A stretch of 64,000 bases of DNA, from NCBI GenBank assembly GCA_036365515.1, contig CM070877.1:90219522-90283521 (forward strand), in the 5' to 3' direction. Position 1 is the stretch's first letter; each line of letters begins with the position of its first letter. Source of the DNA: Torymus aiolomorphi. Taxonomy: Eukaryota; Arthropoda; Insecta; Hymenoptera; Torymidae. Position numbers and translations under genes: made by a program. Shown here one piece after another: positions 1 to 12,572 of this stretch. The notes below the pieces were generated by a model. That model did not search any database and was not told the origin of the DNA. It saw nothing but the letters and a program-made list of their open reading frames with translations.

Positions 1-469
1 AAAGAAGTATTTTAGTAATTTTATCTTTAAAGCTGTTTTCTGCATAATGTAAAATTTTGAGCTCTGCCGTCGTCTGCAGATTCAGGAACTGCATATATTT
101 TAATGGCAGAAGTCCTAAAATTTTGGTATTTTATATATCTGTTGACTGAAGCATTGTATGTGTATCCAATTTACTTGATTAACCCATTAAATCCTGAGCC
201 GAATCTAGGCTAGATAGCATAAAATTAACTATTGGATTGGTGGCATAACCGAAAAAAAGTACCCGTGTCTTTTCTTTTATCATTTGCAATTGTTTATAAA
301 AAATTATTTAAATAAATAGATAAAAAATTTGTAATTTTGGAAAACTAAATGCGGCAATCGATTCTATGGGAAAAATCATGAAGAAAATCTTAATGACGTT
401 TTTTTGTCAAACTTAAAATTGTTAGTGTAAAAATGGTAAATAAATGCATTATCAGAGGCATAGGTGATA
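1..469. other. AT-rich non-coding stretch
   Basis: I see no gene. The sequence is AT-rich with short homopolymer runs, and it ends at the 3' side of the minus-strand piggyBac-like pseudogene. It could be that element's 3' UTR and terminus, but I could not identify a terminal repeat. Confidence 0.4.
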
Positions 470-1855
470 TTATGAGTGACCATTTTCGTGACTTTTACAC
501 AGATATTTTTTACATTTAGAGCAAAATTTCTGAGTCCTTAGAGAACACATCGGTATGCTACATCTTCTACGTAGCCCCATCTTCATCTCATGTTCATCCC
601 GTAATGAAGAAGTCGTGTGTTGTCGTCTAGATCGCTCTATATTAGAATTTTTCAATATAATATTCACATACCTCTTGTACGTCATTTTTAGAACCTTTCT
701 TATCATCAGTATGAAGTTTATTGTAAAATAAATAATATCGATTTTCGGTTTTACACGATTCTGTCGAACTGTTCCAGTTGTTGATAGCCCTTTTTTTTTT
801 TAATGTATCATCAAATCGGGAGAAGAAAAGAAATTATCAAAATATACATGGTATTTGCTGAGCTCTTCTTTTTGGGTAGTTCTCAATAGATCTTGAAGCA
901 ATTTGATTACCACTCTTGATCCTAAACATACAGAAACTAATGGATTATGCGCATCAGTACCAGATTTGCCTGTGTAGATGTCAAGATCATGCAAATATCC
1001 ATCAGAAGAACATAGTACCGATACAGTGGCAAATAAATTATATTGTCTTATCATTTGCTCTAAACTATACATTATGTCTTTGTCAGTTCCTACGTTAGCC
1101 GCAATTCTATAATCGATAGCTTCTTGAGGATATACCATAAAAAGCTGATCATCTTTAGGATCATCATTTTGGGATGGATATAAAATTCCATTTTTTTGAT
1201 AATAAATTTGCCCTTGTATATTGAAACAATACGGAGCTCTCCCTATTATAGTCATATTAATTACATTGGCATTAAACGATGCAAATGAAAATGAATTATT
1301 GTGATTCCGAATAGGTTCGAAACATGCTTTACTTTTTTGATGATTATATTCCAATAATGAATGTAAATTATCAGGAAAATCTGGGATTGCTTACAATTTA
1401 ACAGATCCAAGACTACAACATTCATCAAATGAAATACCCTTGTTGAATACTTACTCTGCAGTAAAATGTTTCGCGTTACAATGACTACATAAACATCCAT
1501 TTCACCTACATAATGTTCATTAATATTACTATTTTCTCCGGAAAACTTCGATTCTCTGCATTTTGTTCAATTCGACGATTTTGGAATTCTCTTTCTTCGT
1601 CATCATTATCTCTACTACGATATTTTTTCCTACGTCGTCTACTCCTTTCAGTTAAATTTAAGAGATTACTGTGAGGTTCGGATGTATTTAAATTATTATT
1701 GTCATTATTATGTTCTCTGTATCGTCTTTTTCTTTCATTTGCTGAAATCGGTTACCGTTACCAATAACCCATTTCCTCCTCAGAAGTACGTCTAATTATA
1801 GGTCTACAACGACGACTACTTCCATAAATTACCTGCTCTATATTTTCATGCTCCA
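470..1855 (-). pseudogene. piggyBac-like transposase, broken copy
   Basis: A piggyBac transposase would excise and insert DNA at TTAA. Seen on the minus strand: a start at 1855 (MEHENIEQ...), a basic N-terminal region broken by stops and frameshifts, then a long open piece (800-1354) with piggyBac DDE-domain blocks such as GYLHDLDIYTGKSG, LGSRVVIKLL and YHVYFDNFFSSPDLM. After a gap comes a cysteine-rich C-terminal zinc-binding segment (470-706: CSIPMC...CSKCKKYLCKSH), which piggyBac proteins use to bind their ends. A normal family member is about 550-600 residues in one frame; here at least three frames are needed, so the copy is dead. The 3' boundary is inferred from the end of the Cys-rich segment. 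A domesticated PGBD-type gene is unlikely given the frame breaks. Confidence 0.8.
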
Positions 1856-1865
1856 TTTTTCTACT

Positions 1866-2650
<785 letters not shown>

Positions 2651-3890
2651 TCTGTCGCTCTCTCTGGACGTATACACACACATACATCCATACCGACATT
2701 TTTAAAAAATCATGTATTTTGATTCCTAACACATCGAAAAAGAATTATGACATGTTTTTACAACCACTCAAAAAATTACTATCACAAAGCTTCCTCTAGG
2801 AGTAAGCAATAAGCTATCTATCATTGAAAAAGACCGATTATTCATTAAGATATAGCCATTCACATATCTCCAAAAATACTCAACTGATCTTGATAAAATG
2901 TTGGACACATATTACCTATATAACATACAAAATTGTCTATAAATTTCAAGATTTTACATCTATAGAGCCGTCCTCAAGATATTACGATTTGAAAAAAACG
3001 ATTATGCCAATTTTACTCTAGTTATGTAAAGGAAATAAAAATCACTTTGTTTATACATGATTTTTTTTTCTCAAAAAATAATAAATAAAAAAACATAAAT
3101 GTTTAGCATGTTATAGTACTCCATATTCTCTATCACCAAAAAAATATTCATTTCAATATCCTTTTTTAATTTTGAAATATAACCTATTTTCAAAAAATTA
3201 CGTTTTCAGTAATAATTTGTGACTAAATATACCTATCGGCATTTTTTTTTTTGAACTGGAAAGAATTTTATCCTGCATAGAGATAATTCATAATATATAA
3301 ACTATATTAGTTCTAAGTATTTACAAAATCGAAAATTACAATTCTTAAAATTGAAATATGGCTATCAAAAAAAAAATTTGACAAAAATAGACTATTGACC
3401 CCAACTGTGTAAGAAACATCTAAAAGAATGATCCCTCTCTCGTTAAAATCGGTCGAGTAGATCAAATTATTCTTTTTTACTATCACAAAGCTTCCTCTAG
3501 GAGGAATCAATTTCTGAAAACCGACAAATATAGACATATATTGCCTTCTAACATCTTTTTGATCTTTTTTGTCTCAAAATTGTTTTTTGCAGTTAAATAG
3601 CTTCCTCGATGAAGAAGCAAAAAAAAATTCTTTTTACATTTTTTTATCTTTTTGGCCGCTTTCCGGCCAGTACCAGTATCTGGCAGCTTAAGTGCCATAA
3701 CAAGCCTTAGAATTAACCGGTACTCGGCAAGTATAAGGCAAGTTATGAGAATTCTGGTACTTTTATCCACATTACATGATTTAACGAGAGATACATGCAA
3801 AAAGCTGAGAATGGTTTGAGTATGAGATGTATGAGCCAGTATCAAGCCAGTATTGAGTCAATACTGGTTTAAGTATTCGTAAGAAAGTAT
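2651..3890. other. AT-rich intergenic DNA with a 27-bp direct repeat
   Basis: There is no supportable gene. A 27-bp block (TTACTATCACAAAGCTTCCT plus CTAGGAG) occurs at 2776-2802 and again at 3477-3503 in the same orientation. The surrounding sequence diverges, so this is probably part of an old dispersed repeat. Confidence 0.5.
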
Positions 3891-4160
3891 AAAAAAGTAT
3901 AAAAAGTATAAAATAATTTGTAAAATATACGCACTAAAAGTACATTATAATCGATAAAAAGTATGAATAATTGATCAAAACAGTTTTGAAGTCGGGGCCG
4001 TATTTTATCGATTGCAATGTAGTTGTATCGATTGCAATGTAGTTGTATAAATGGCCCCGATTTCAAAAGTGTTTTAATCGATTATTCATCTTTTTATCGA
4101 TTATAATGTAATTTTAGTGCACTTTTATTATAGATTATTTTATACTTTTTAGTGGATTTT
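3891..4160. repeat. Hairpin (foldback) element with duplicated loop
   Basis: The left arm (about 3891-4000) pairs with the right arm (about 4051-4160). Both carry the blocks ACATTATAATCGATAAAAAG and TCGGGGCC, in opposite orientation. The loop contains two tandem copies of a 20-bp unit, TATCGATTGCAATGTAGTTG. There is no coding capacity, and the form is that of a short foldback MITE. Confidence 0.7.
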
Positions 4161-4472
4161 TTGAAGTCGGTTCTTTTGTTCCAAAAAATTTTTTATTATT
4201 AGCTTGATTTTGAACCGTAAATATTAGGAGCTGATATTTAATTCAACTGTTAAATTTCTGGGCAGCAAATTCAAGAAAAACCTAAGTAGGAAGCAATTTA
4301 AAAGAACACCCAAATTTCAAATAATTTGAAACTCATTGACATACGATTTTTAGTTTCTTTATGGAATTTATGTCTCAAATCATAGCATAATTTAATTGAT
4401 ATATTTAAATATGCGGATGTTAATTTCATGTTTATTTATTGCTCAGCTCACGTAAAGATTTCTAATACCATC

Positions 4473-4998
4473 AAACAAATCTTAACATTTTTTTTTACAA
4501 ATTATAGCTTGATCAGCTGATCTCTTCGCTTAAGATAGATACGACTGAGGTCAGTTTTTAATCTTAAATATTCAGTGTAAAATTTCTAGATTGGCTTTAT
4601 TTACATTTGTCGTGTTTCACTCATATTAATCGATTTTACAACTAAAAATTATTGTGTAGGAATTAATGTCTGATTAACTGATTAGCCAATAGGATGGTTA
4701 GAAAGAGAGGTAACAATGCTTTAGCCTTTCACTTCGATATTAACTGCGGTCTTTCTTATAATAATGGATTTAGATCCGCTCAAAGATAAATTAATGAGAA
4801 CTAAATAACGCTTATAAAAATTAATTAAGACATAATTGTTCCCAAAGCAAATTTTACGCTGAAAACTTTATTTCTTTACTAAGGGAATCTATACGATTTC
4901 AATGAGGTATTTCATCATTTTCATATGACATTAAGTTATGTTCAAGAATTATTGATGACATCAATAAGTTAATTATTTTGAACAATTTTCAAGAACTC
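4473..4998 (-). repeat. Inverted copy of the 6.6-7.1 kb foldback core
   Basis: About 525 bp here is the reverse complement of 6590-7114, at roughly 90% identity judged by eye. Shared landmarks include GCTTGATCAGCTGATC, TCTTAAGATAGATACGACTG-like sequence and TTATTGATGTCATCAATAA-like sequence. This copy lacks the flanking arms of the foldback element at 6205-7500, so it is a solo copy of that element's internal segment. No ORF is present. Confidence 0.8.
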
Positions 4999-6204
4999 AG
5001 TTGCATAAAATGTTTTATTCGAATAATGTTAAAATAAGAGATTTAATATTTAGAATAAGTAAAACATGCAGAATATTAGCAAATAAATAATAAATAAGAA
5101 CCAAATTTATTTCGAGCAATTAAAAGAAATTAAGAAACAATTATTTATATGATACTTAGTGATGTATTTCATAATTTTGAAGATGTTTTAACTGTTCGTG
5201 ATAATTTTAACTCTAGTAAAGTATTTTTACCTCATCTAAATATAGAATTAGGTCAGTCTGGCGGCAAATGCAATCAAATAAACGGGTGCAAATAATTAAT
5301 TTATGTTGTGTTAAAAAATTATAAAAATATTGAGACACCAAACATAATTAACTTTATATTATTTCCATTAACATTGTAAATAATTGAATATGCATATACG
5401 TATTTGATCATCACCGTAGTCCTGAATATACTAATTTGTTATACTAAACGTTGAATATGAAAGTACTAATGTGCATGATATATTTTATTTTAATATCAGT
5501 ATAGAATTGAAAATTATTTTGAAACTCATAGAAACACATGAAAATAAGTATTTTATTAGTATATACAAAATAATTTGCAAAATGGTAAATATCTTGATTT
5601 ATCTAATTTTAATAAATTATTTTGAAAATAATATAAAGCCATTTTGTAGCATAATTGTACAATTATGAAAAAATGAATGGCAAACAAATCTGAAAGAATA
5701 AATTTAATTTCAAATAACAAAATCAGCTTTTGCTTGACAAATCACTAATTTTCAGCAGCAAACGTAAACAGATTAACCCTTTAGCAGCCGATAGCGTAGA
5801 ATCTTTGCCATGAAGCATTTAAAATCTCTTTAGACTAATTTTGACGGGGTAATTCATGCTCATTATAATGATTCAAAACATTATATTACTTTCTTTTGAT
5901 TGCTTGAAAGTTATTTTCTATTGACTGTAATAGTTCGTAAGTTATACGGTGCAACCGCTTGTTTTTTCATTCTTTCCATTTACTAGCAAGGTAGCCGAGG
6001 TGTGCCACCGATTTCAGCGAAATTATAATCTGTTTTAAAGGACCAAAAAAACGGGCAAACAATTACCCCTAAAGCTTACCCACAAATAAATTTTATCACG
6101 ATATCTTCCTACATTATTTTTCCAAAACCAACTGCAAATTATATGAAATGAAACGACAACAATATCGCTCGGAGTTCAGTAAGCGAGGGTTGCCTTATTT
6201 TATA
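4999..6204. other. AT-rich spacer
   Basis: I see no gene, RNA gene or clear repeat. The small open frames (for example around 5471-5668) have AT-driven composition and no recognisable domain. Confidence 0.5.
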
Positions 6205-6280
6205 AGTATGTAGTTAAAATTACTGGTCGCACTGTTGAGGTGATTTAAAGAATAAATGAGCACTCGAGTGTGTTTAAGAG

Positions 6281-6320
6281 ACGACGTTTTGACCACTTAA
6301 CGGTGGCCCTCATCAGGACT
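6281..6320 (-). ncRNA. Hammerhead-ribozyme-like motif, left arm (degenerate)
   Basis: Read on the minus strand: AGTC, then CTGATGA, then a stem-loop (GGCCAC/GTGGTC, with one G-T pair), then AAAA where the hammerhead core needs GAAA, then CGTC. The changed core base and the lost outer pairing (GTCT instead of GACT) suggest this copy cannot self-cleave. Confidence 0.5.
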
Positions 6321-7384
6321 AAAATTTATTAAAGAAAAATGATTAAATTTTATAAAATTAAAAATACAGTTAATCAAGAATTACAAACTTACACTAATTG
6401 ATATACATATTAAACTTTCGGCAGTGTCACTTACTACCAGTCAAATGATCGAAATTCAATTACACATGTCTTTATATATCATAGTATGAAGTAGGATGGG
6501 AGGCACACATAGCGATACTGTGCGGGTTTTTCATACCCCTACCACTACGGAGTTTATTGACCTCTTATAGTGGTTATTTAAGGGGTCAATTTAGTTCTCG
6601 AAAATTGTTCAAAATAATTAACTTATTGATGTCATCAATAATTCTTGAGCATAACTTAATGTCATATGAAAATGATGACCTCATTGAAATCGTATAGATT
6701 CCCTTAGTAAAGAAATTAAGTTTTCAGCATAAAATTTGCTTTGGGAACAATTATGTCTTAATTAATTTTTATAAGCGTTATTTAGTTCTCATTAATTTAT
6801 CTTTGAAGCGGATCTAAATCCATTATTATAAGAAAGACCCCGATTAATATCGAAGTGGAGGGCTAAAGCATTGTTACCTCTATTTCCAACCATCCTATTG
6901 GCTAATCAGTTAATCAGAGATTAACACCTACACAATAATTTTTTGTTGTAAAATCGATTAATATGAGTGAAATACGACAAATGTAAATAAAACCAATCTT
7001 GAAATTTTACACTGAATATTCAAGATTAAAAACTTGCCTCAGTCGTATCTATCTTAAGCGAAAAGATCAGCTGATCAAGCTATAATTTGAAAAAAAAAAT
7101 GTTAAGATTTGTTTGAAAATAACCACTATAAGAGGTCAATAAACTCCGTAGTGGTAGGGGTACAAAAAACCCGCACAGTATCGCTATGTGCACCTCCCTT
7201 CCTACTTCATACTATGATATATAAAGACATGTGTAACTGAATTTCGATCATTTGACTGGTAGTAAGTGATACTGCCTAAAGTTTATAATGTATATCAATT
7301 AGTGTAAGTTTGTAATTCTTGATTAACTGTATTTTTAATTTTATAAAGTTGTAATTTTTGAATCATTTTTCTTTAATAAATTTT

Positions 7385-7426
7385 AGTCCTGATGAGGACC
7401 ACCGTTAAGTGGTCGAAACGTCGACT
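7385..7426 (+). ncRNA. Hammerhead-ribozyme-like motif, right arm
   Basis: In order: AGTC (7385-7388), CTGATGA (7389-7395), one extra G, helix II GACCAC/GTGGTC with a six-base loop (7397-7414), GAAA (7415-7418), CGTC (7419-7422) and GACT (7423-7426), which pairs with the first AGTC as helix I. The predicted cleavage site is after C7422. Helix III is only the self-complementary ACGU, so activity would need a dimer, as known for minimal hammerheads of Penelope-like elements. The extra G next to helix II departs from consensus. Confidence 0.6.
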
Positions 7427-7722
7427 CTTAAACACACTTGAGTGTTCATTTATTCTTTAAACCACCTCGACAGTGCGACCAGTAATTTCAACTACATATT
7501 AAAAAACATCGCTGTCAGTCCGCTCTACCATCAAATCACTTATTTTATAAGGTTAAAGCGGATTTTTCTCAACTTTCTTCTCTAACACAATTGCTAAAAT
7601 AACAAAACTTTAATGAATTTAGCTTAAAAATTAAGGGTGGATATTTCAAGGTTTTAGGAAAAAAAATACAAAAGGAAAGACTAAACTGTCCTTAAAATAA
7701 AATTATTTTATTACCATAAAAA

Positions 7723-7975
7723 AGTGTGTGTGTGTGTGTGTGTGTGGATGTGGATGTGTGTGAGTGTGTGTGTATGTAAGTGTGTGTGTGTGTGTGTGGG
7801 CGTGCGTGCGTGTGTGCGTGCGTGCGTGCGTGTGTGTGGGTGGGTGGCTGGGTGCGTGCGTGCCTGCGTGCGTGCGGGTGCGGGTGAGGGTGCGGGTGCG
7901 GGTGCGGGTGCGGGTTCGCATACGCGTGTGCATGCGTATGTGTTTGTGTGTGTGTTTGTGTGTGTGTTTGTGAAA
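7723..7975. repeat. Complex GT-rich microsatellite (GT, GCGT, GGGTGC units)
   Basis: A (GT)n run grades into (GCGT)n, then (GGGTGC)n, then back to GT-rich sequence. The open frames on both strands here (Cys/Val-rich and Thr/His-rich) are repeat translations, not genes. Confidence 0.95.
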
Positions 7976-10900
7976 TAAAAACGAGGAAATATTACAAGGT
8001 AATAAAATTATGAGTAGAAACAATTGGTTGGTTGATATTTGATAGATTCCTTAATTCCAAACCAAACCAATACTAGGAATGCTTTTTATTTAATTAAGGA
8101 AAATTTAACTTGAATCGTTTGCAATTTAACTGCTGGTCATGAAAATATGGTACTTTCACATAAAATTCGCAATTGTAAATAATTATTGTATAACGCGTAA
8201 TTTGAAATTACAAATGCATCTAATATTCTTACAACGAAAAAGACACTGCAAACTGCGAAAAAATGAAGAGACACGTAAAATTCGACCTTGTGAGAGAGAG
8301 AGAGAGAGAGAGAGAGAGCAAGAGATATTTTTTTCTAGTCTCTTTTTCCAATTTCGGTACTAAAAGCGGGCGAATGAATTTTTTAAATGTCAAAATATCA
8401 TACCGTTAGACCCGAGCCAAGAAAAGAATTATTTATGATATAACAATTGTGAATTAGGCGTAAAAGTAATATATTTTCATTTTCCGCAGTTTAATTGCAA
8501 ACAATTCACGTTAAAATTTGCTCATTTTGAATTAAATTTCCCGAAGAAAACATAACTGTTCATATATCCGCTACAGTAACCGTTTTTAATTTTTCGCAGA
8601 AAGAAATAAAGACCCACAGTTTTTCTCAAGGTAATTGCAAAATCTGCTAATGATTACGCAGTTTATAATATTTTTGAATAGCAAATTTCCAATCTCTTAT
8701 ATACTTCATGAAGCTTAGGTAGATGGGTGTGTGCGTGTTAGGGTAAGTCAGTGCTGCGGAAAAAAACATGACCGACTTTGGCGCCCCCCCCCCCCCACCA
8801 CTTTCGGCAATTTGTGTGTGAGTTTCGGAACGCCTCGTGCGGTCGCTTAGGCCGAAGTAGTGGATACTATACAGTGATGTACTTTGTTTCTCAGCGTACA
8901 AAGATTATGTTTCCGTGGGGAGGGGGTCCAAAGTTCAAACCATCCACTTACGATTTGAAGTCAACTCTAGATTTTTTTTTGTTCGACATTTGGCATTACA
9001 GAAAGTGTTTAATTTCGAAATTCTGAATTACGGAAATAATATTTTCGATTGTGACAGTTTACCTACTGTCCAAAACATCCAATTTCATTAATACAACTTT
9101 GATGTGTATATAACACGTTTCTAATGATTGATTTCGAAATATCTTCGGAAATAAGTGATTGGTTACGATTCCGAGATAAAAATTTAGCACACACGTGTTA
9201 TATCAACGCTCATACACTCGAAAAATTGTAAAAATAATAACCAAATAATCGAAAAAATAGGTAAAAGAAAATGAAAATGTAGATTAATTTATACATCAAT
9301 TTTGAAGAATGACGTCGTTATCGATTTCCTATTCGATTCATGTCCCCGCTTGCACCGATACTTTACTTTAGTATATATTCCGAATTAACAAGAAATATTA
9401 ACACAATGAATATTATACATCATCATTATATATTACCAAACACTTATAAATTTAACTTTCTTTAGTTAAGAAAACATTTTATAATATGAATACGATACTT
9501 GCATGGTATCCAGTTTTGATTTTGTCGATGCATATCTCTCATTATCAATTATGAAAAAACTTAGTAGAGTATATTTAATTCGTCTATTTTAAAACAATGA
9601 CATTCATATCTAGATAAGAAAAAATAAATGTTAATCGTTTATTCAATTGATGATAAATCGCAATCTATTGCTTAAAATTATATAATTTCATAGAACCATT
9701 ACAACTGCTATGAAATCTGAAGAAACAATTTTTATCTATCAAGTATGCCCGGACGGAGCGCAAGAAAATTTTCTTGCGCGTCTTCGAGCGGTATCTCTGT
9801 CAATTTATCTCGAAATTAAACTAATGGTTCTCTTATACATTTTGATTTTTACAATGCGAAATTCCAAGACCACAACGTTTTATACAGCATGTTTGAAAAA
9901 TCAATTGTTCATACACCGTAATTGACTAATTAATAATTAAATAATTTTCATTACAATATCCATAATTCTATATTATATATATTTTCAGCATAGTCCAAGG
10001 TAAGTCTACTTTACTTCACATACATGTGTGTGTTTGTATGTGTGTGTTGGGATGATAGCATAACGATTATCTAAAATTGTAAACTACTTTTAAATAGTTT
10101 AAATTGAAATATATTTTCAGAATTATCATATTTTTGACATATATATAATTACATCTAACCCAGTATGATGTAGTAGCGATTATTGGTCCGAGTTATATTG
10201 GATCTTTGGGAAGAATTATTCTTATCATAGGTTACTTATATTATCAGATAGTCGGAATAAAGATATATTAATGTTGCATAATTTATGGACAATTATATAT
10301 TTAAAAGACAAGTTTAATACCCAAAGTATATCGTCTTCCAGACGGAAGATATTCCTGAAAAAAGTGAAAACAAGTAATAAAAGGCAATCAAAAATATTAA
10401 CAAGTAAAATAAATTAATAAAAAGGAATATAAACTACTGAAAATTCGGCAGGTGATCTATGATGAAAACTTGATTCGCCTACATTAGCCAGTACGTAATT
10501 CAGTTTTTTGTACATTGCGTGATTAATCAATACATCATATCGCATTTGATTTTGTGTGACTTGACATGTGATTAAGCACCCGATTAAGTACGAGAGAATT
10601 TTCAGCGAAGCTACATTAGAATAGTGCTCACAGTGTTGTCAAAATATGGGCAATTCGTGGCTCAGCGTTATTTCACGTTTGTGAAAACTATTACTGACAA
10701 AATCGCAATCCATCCGAAGCGAAATTGCCGCTAAACAGTGCAACGATCATAACGGAGGTAGCGCTGTAACGTGCCAGACGCAAAGATTAGTGACAATCCG
10801 TTGCACTCCAAAGCGCTCCTCTTCGTAGTCAGCGTGCTACGTCTTCCTCGAGCTTTTGAGCACCGTTCCACCGTACCCGCATCAGCATTTTATTTATTTT

Positions 10901-11738
10901 CTGTAATCCTACAATAGCCGTATTTATGATTTGTTTAATGCTAACAAAAGATTACGGACAAATGATAAAGACAATGATATTCTTCAGTTATTATTATCAG
11001 TTAAAATATTGACATGATGAACAAAAATGTTTCACTCTTGAAAAAAAAGTAACTAAGTGCTGGCGCGCTGCGCGGAGACTCTCTCTCTCTCTATTACTAT
11101 TAGGATGCTTTCCAAACACGTATCCTTATGACAATTATGGTAATGATTCATATTACTATATTTCATGAAGTATTTTACATTTCAAAGCTATGGATGAACT
11201 CTGGGCATATCATAACAGAAATTGAAACCAGCCAACTTATTTTTACAATAAAAAAAAACGTAATATAAAATGCAGTCTCGGTATAAAATATGAGACACAC
11301 TAAACGCTAATTTTGTTAAAGTTACTTAAACAATAGTTACTTGGAACCGGCCTTCTATTCCGTATCTAACTGTGCATGATTTTATATATTGCTTACACCA
11401 TAAAAATATACTACATAAATAATAGAGTTCCATATTTTTATAAATTAGGTAATTAATCTTTGATTGAAATGACTTAATATTTTATTCTATTCGAATGAAA
11501 TAGTATTAATATTTTATGAAACATAATGAAAAATAGGATAAACAAACTATATACTTTTTAAAATGACAATTTTATTGTTTTGCCACAAAATGAATGTTTT
11601 CGGAAATGATTAATAGTTAACTTTTAAACTAATCGCTCGTGGCGCGTTTACAATAAAATTAATGATTACCTGATTATGATGATATGTTATAAAAACATTG
11701 CAGAAAAAGTTTACGCATTTTTGTTATACTGTGATAGC
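7976..11738. other. Non-coding region with a (GA)n tract and a poly-C tract
   Basis: No gene is supported. Simple repeats are (GA)n at 8292-8318, a C run at about 8784-8797 and a short TG-rich stretch near 10020-10050. Around 10620-10900 base composition is less AT-rich and could include an untranslated exon or promoter of a host gene, but I see no open frame or splice evidence. A short CT run occurs near 11080. Confidence 0.5.
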
Positions 11739-12345
11739 TGGATAGACGTTACGTATAGGCAAGACGTGCCGCGTGGGTCGCTGCCCGATAGTAACATCTT
11801 GCTTCTCAGTAACATCTACTAGTTTCTCTCTAAAGAATTAACAGCTCTAATCATGACATTGTATTTCAAGGTATTGTGCATATAAATTATATTATTCGCA
11901 ATGATTTGTCAGGACAAACATTTTCTTTAAGACGTATATTAATCAACGAGTACTAATAACCGCAGTGAGTTCTGTTATATACCAATGGACATAATTGTCA
12001 AAAAATACAAAAATCAAACAACGTTAAAATTAAAACCATCATATTGCAGTTATCGCAACGCAAATATATTTCGACTACAATACTATTAGGGCTGGATAGA
12101 CTTTACGGATAGGCAAGACATACCGCGTGGGTCGCTGCCCGATAGGAACATCTTGCTTCTCTGTAACATCTACCAGCTTCTCTCTGAAGAAATAACAGCT
12201 TTTATCATGTCATTCTAATTCTCGTTATTGTGCAATAAGTATATTATTCACAATGTTTTGCCTGTCCAAAATACTTTAAAGCCCATATTATTGAACGAGT
12301 ACTAATGGCCGCAGTGTGGAAGTATGTAATAACGTATAATTATTT
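11739..12345. repeat. Dispersed repeat 'R', two tandem-like copies (a and b)
   Basis: Copy a starts at 11739 and copy b at about 12091. Both begin GCTGGATAGA and share GCGTGGGTCGCTGCCCGATAG, AACATCTTGCTTCTC and an ATTATTCAACGAGTACTAAT-like end. Between them lies a segment (about 11970-12090) that recurs after copy d near 21.7 kb, so the repeat unit is about 350 bp. It encodes no protein. Copy b runs into the 3' flank of the RING-like exon. Confidence 0.75.
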
Positions 12346-12403
12346 AGTTGAGTGCGCAGATTCAAAAGATAAAACTATAATCAAGCTTCCACTGAATATA
12401 TAT

Positions 12404-12572
12404 TTAGATACGATGTAAACTTTTATATCTAACGATCGCCATCCCACAGAAAGGACATCTCCATCCTTCCATTGCGCAGACTCTCCTTCGACAGTGCTCG
12501 CAGCAACACATGTATCCACAGGATACAAAAGCATACACACTTGTTCCATTAAGCAACAAATACACCGGTTTT
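12404..12572 (-). pseudogene. Possible terminal exon encoding a degenerate RING finger
   Basis: Minus strand: a splice-acceptor-like TTTTTACAG precedes 12572, and a frame ending with TAA at 12404 encodes VSCGYMCCCEHC, then WRCPFCG, then a basic tail. This resembles the C-terminal RING of E3 ubiquitin ligases. The first Cys pair (CICC) lies in a different frame, implying a one-base deletion, and the usual His after PCG is Tyr. Upstream exons were not found. It may instead be a decayed duplicate of a host gene, or a chance resemblance. Confidence 0.4.

Larger units (their letters stand above)
6205..7500. mobile_element. Foldback element with ~375-bp inverted terminal repeats
   Basis: The left arm (6205-6581) and right arm (7117-7500) are reverse complements. 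Both contain a hammerhead-like block, the block CTTTATATATCATAGTATGA (or its complement), GTGCGGG(T)TTTT and a CCACTATAAGAGGTCAATAA-type inner end. The core (6582-7116) encodes no protein and is also present inverted at 4473-4998. CTTATTTTATAAG flanks loosely on both sides (6194-6206 and 7539-7551). Penelope-like retroelements can end in inverted terminal repeats carrying hammerhead ribozymes, so this may be a non-autonomous derivative of that class. No reverse transcriptase is present, so the assignment is inference. Confidence 0.75.

Noticed and set aside
7703..8023. Cys/Val-rich and His/Thr-rich frames
   Set aside because: They come from the GT/GCGT/GGGTGC repeat, not from a gene.
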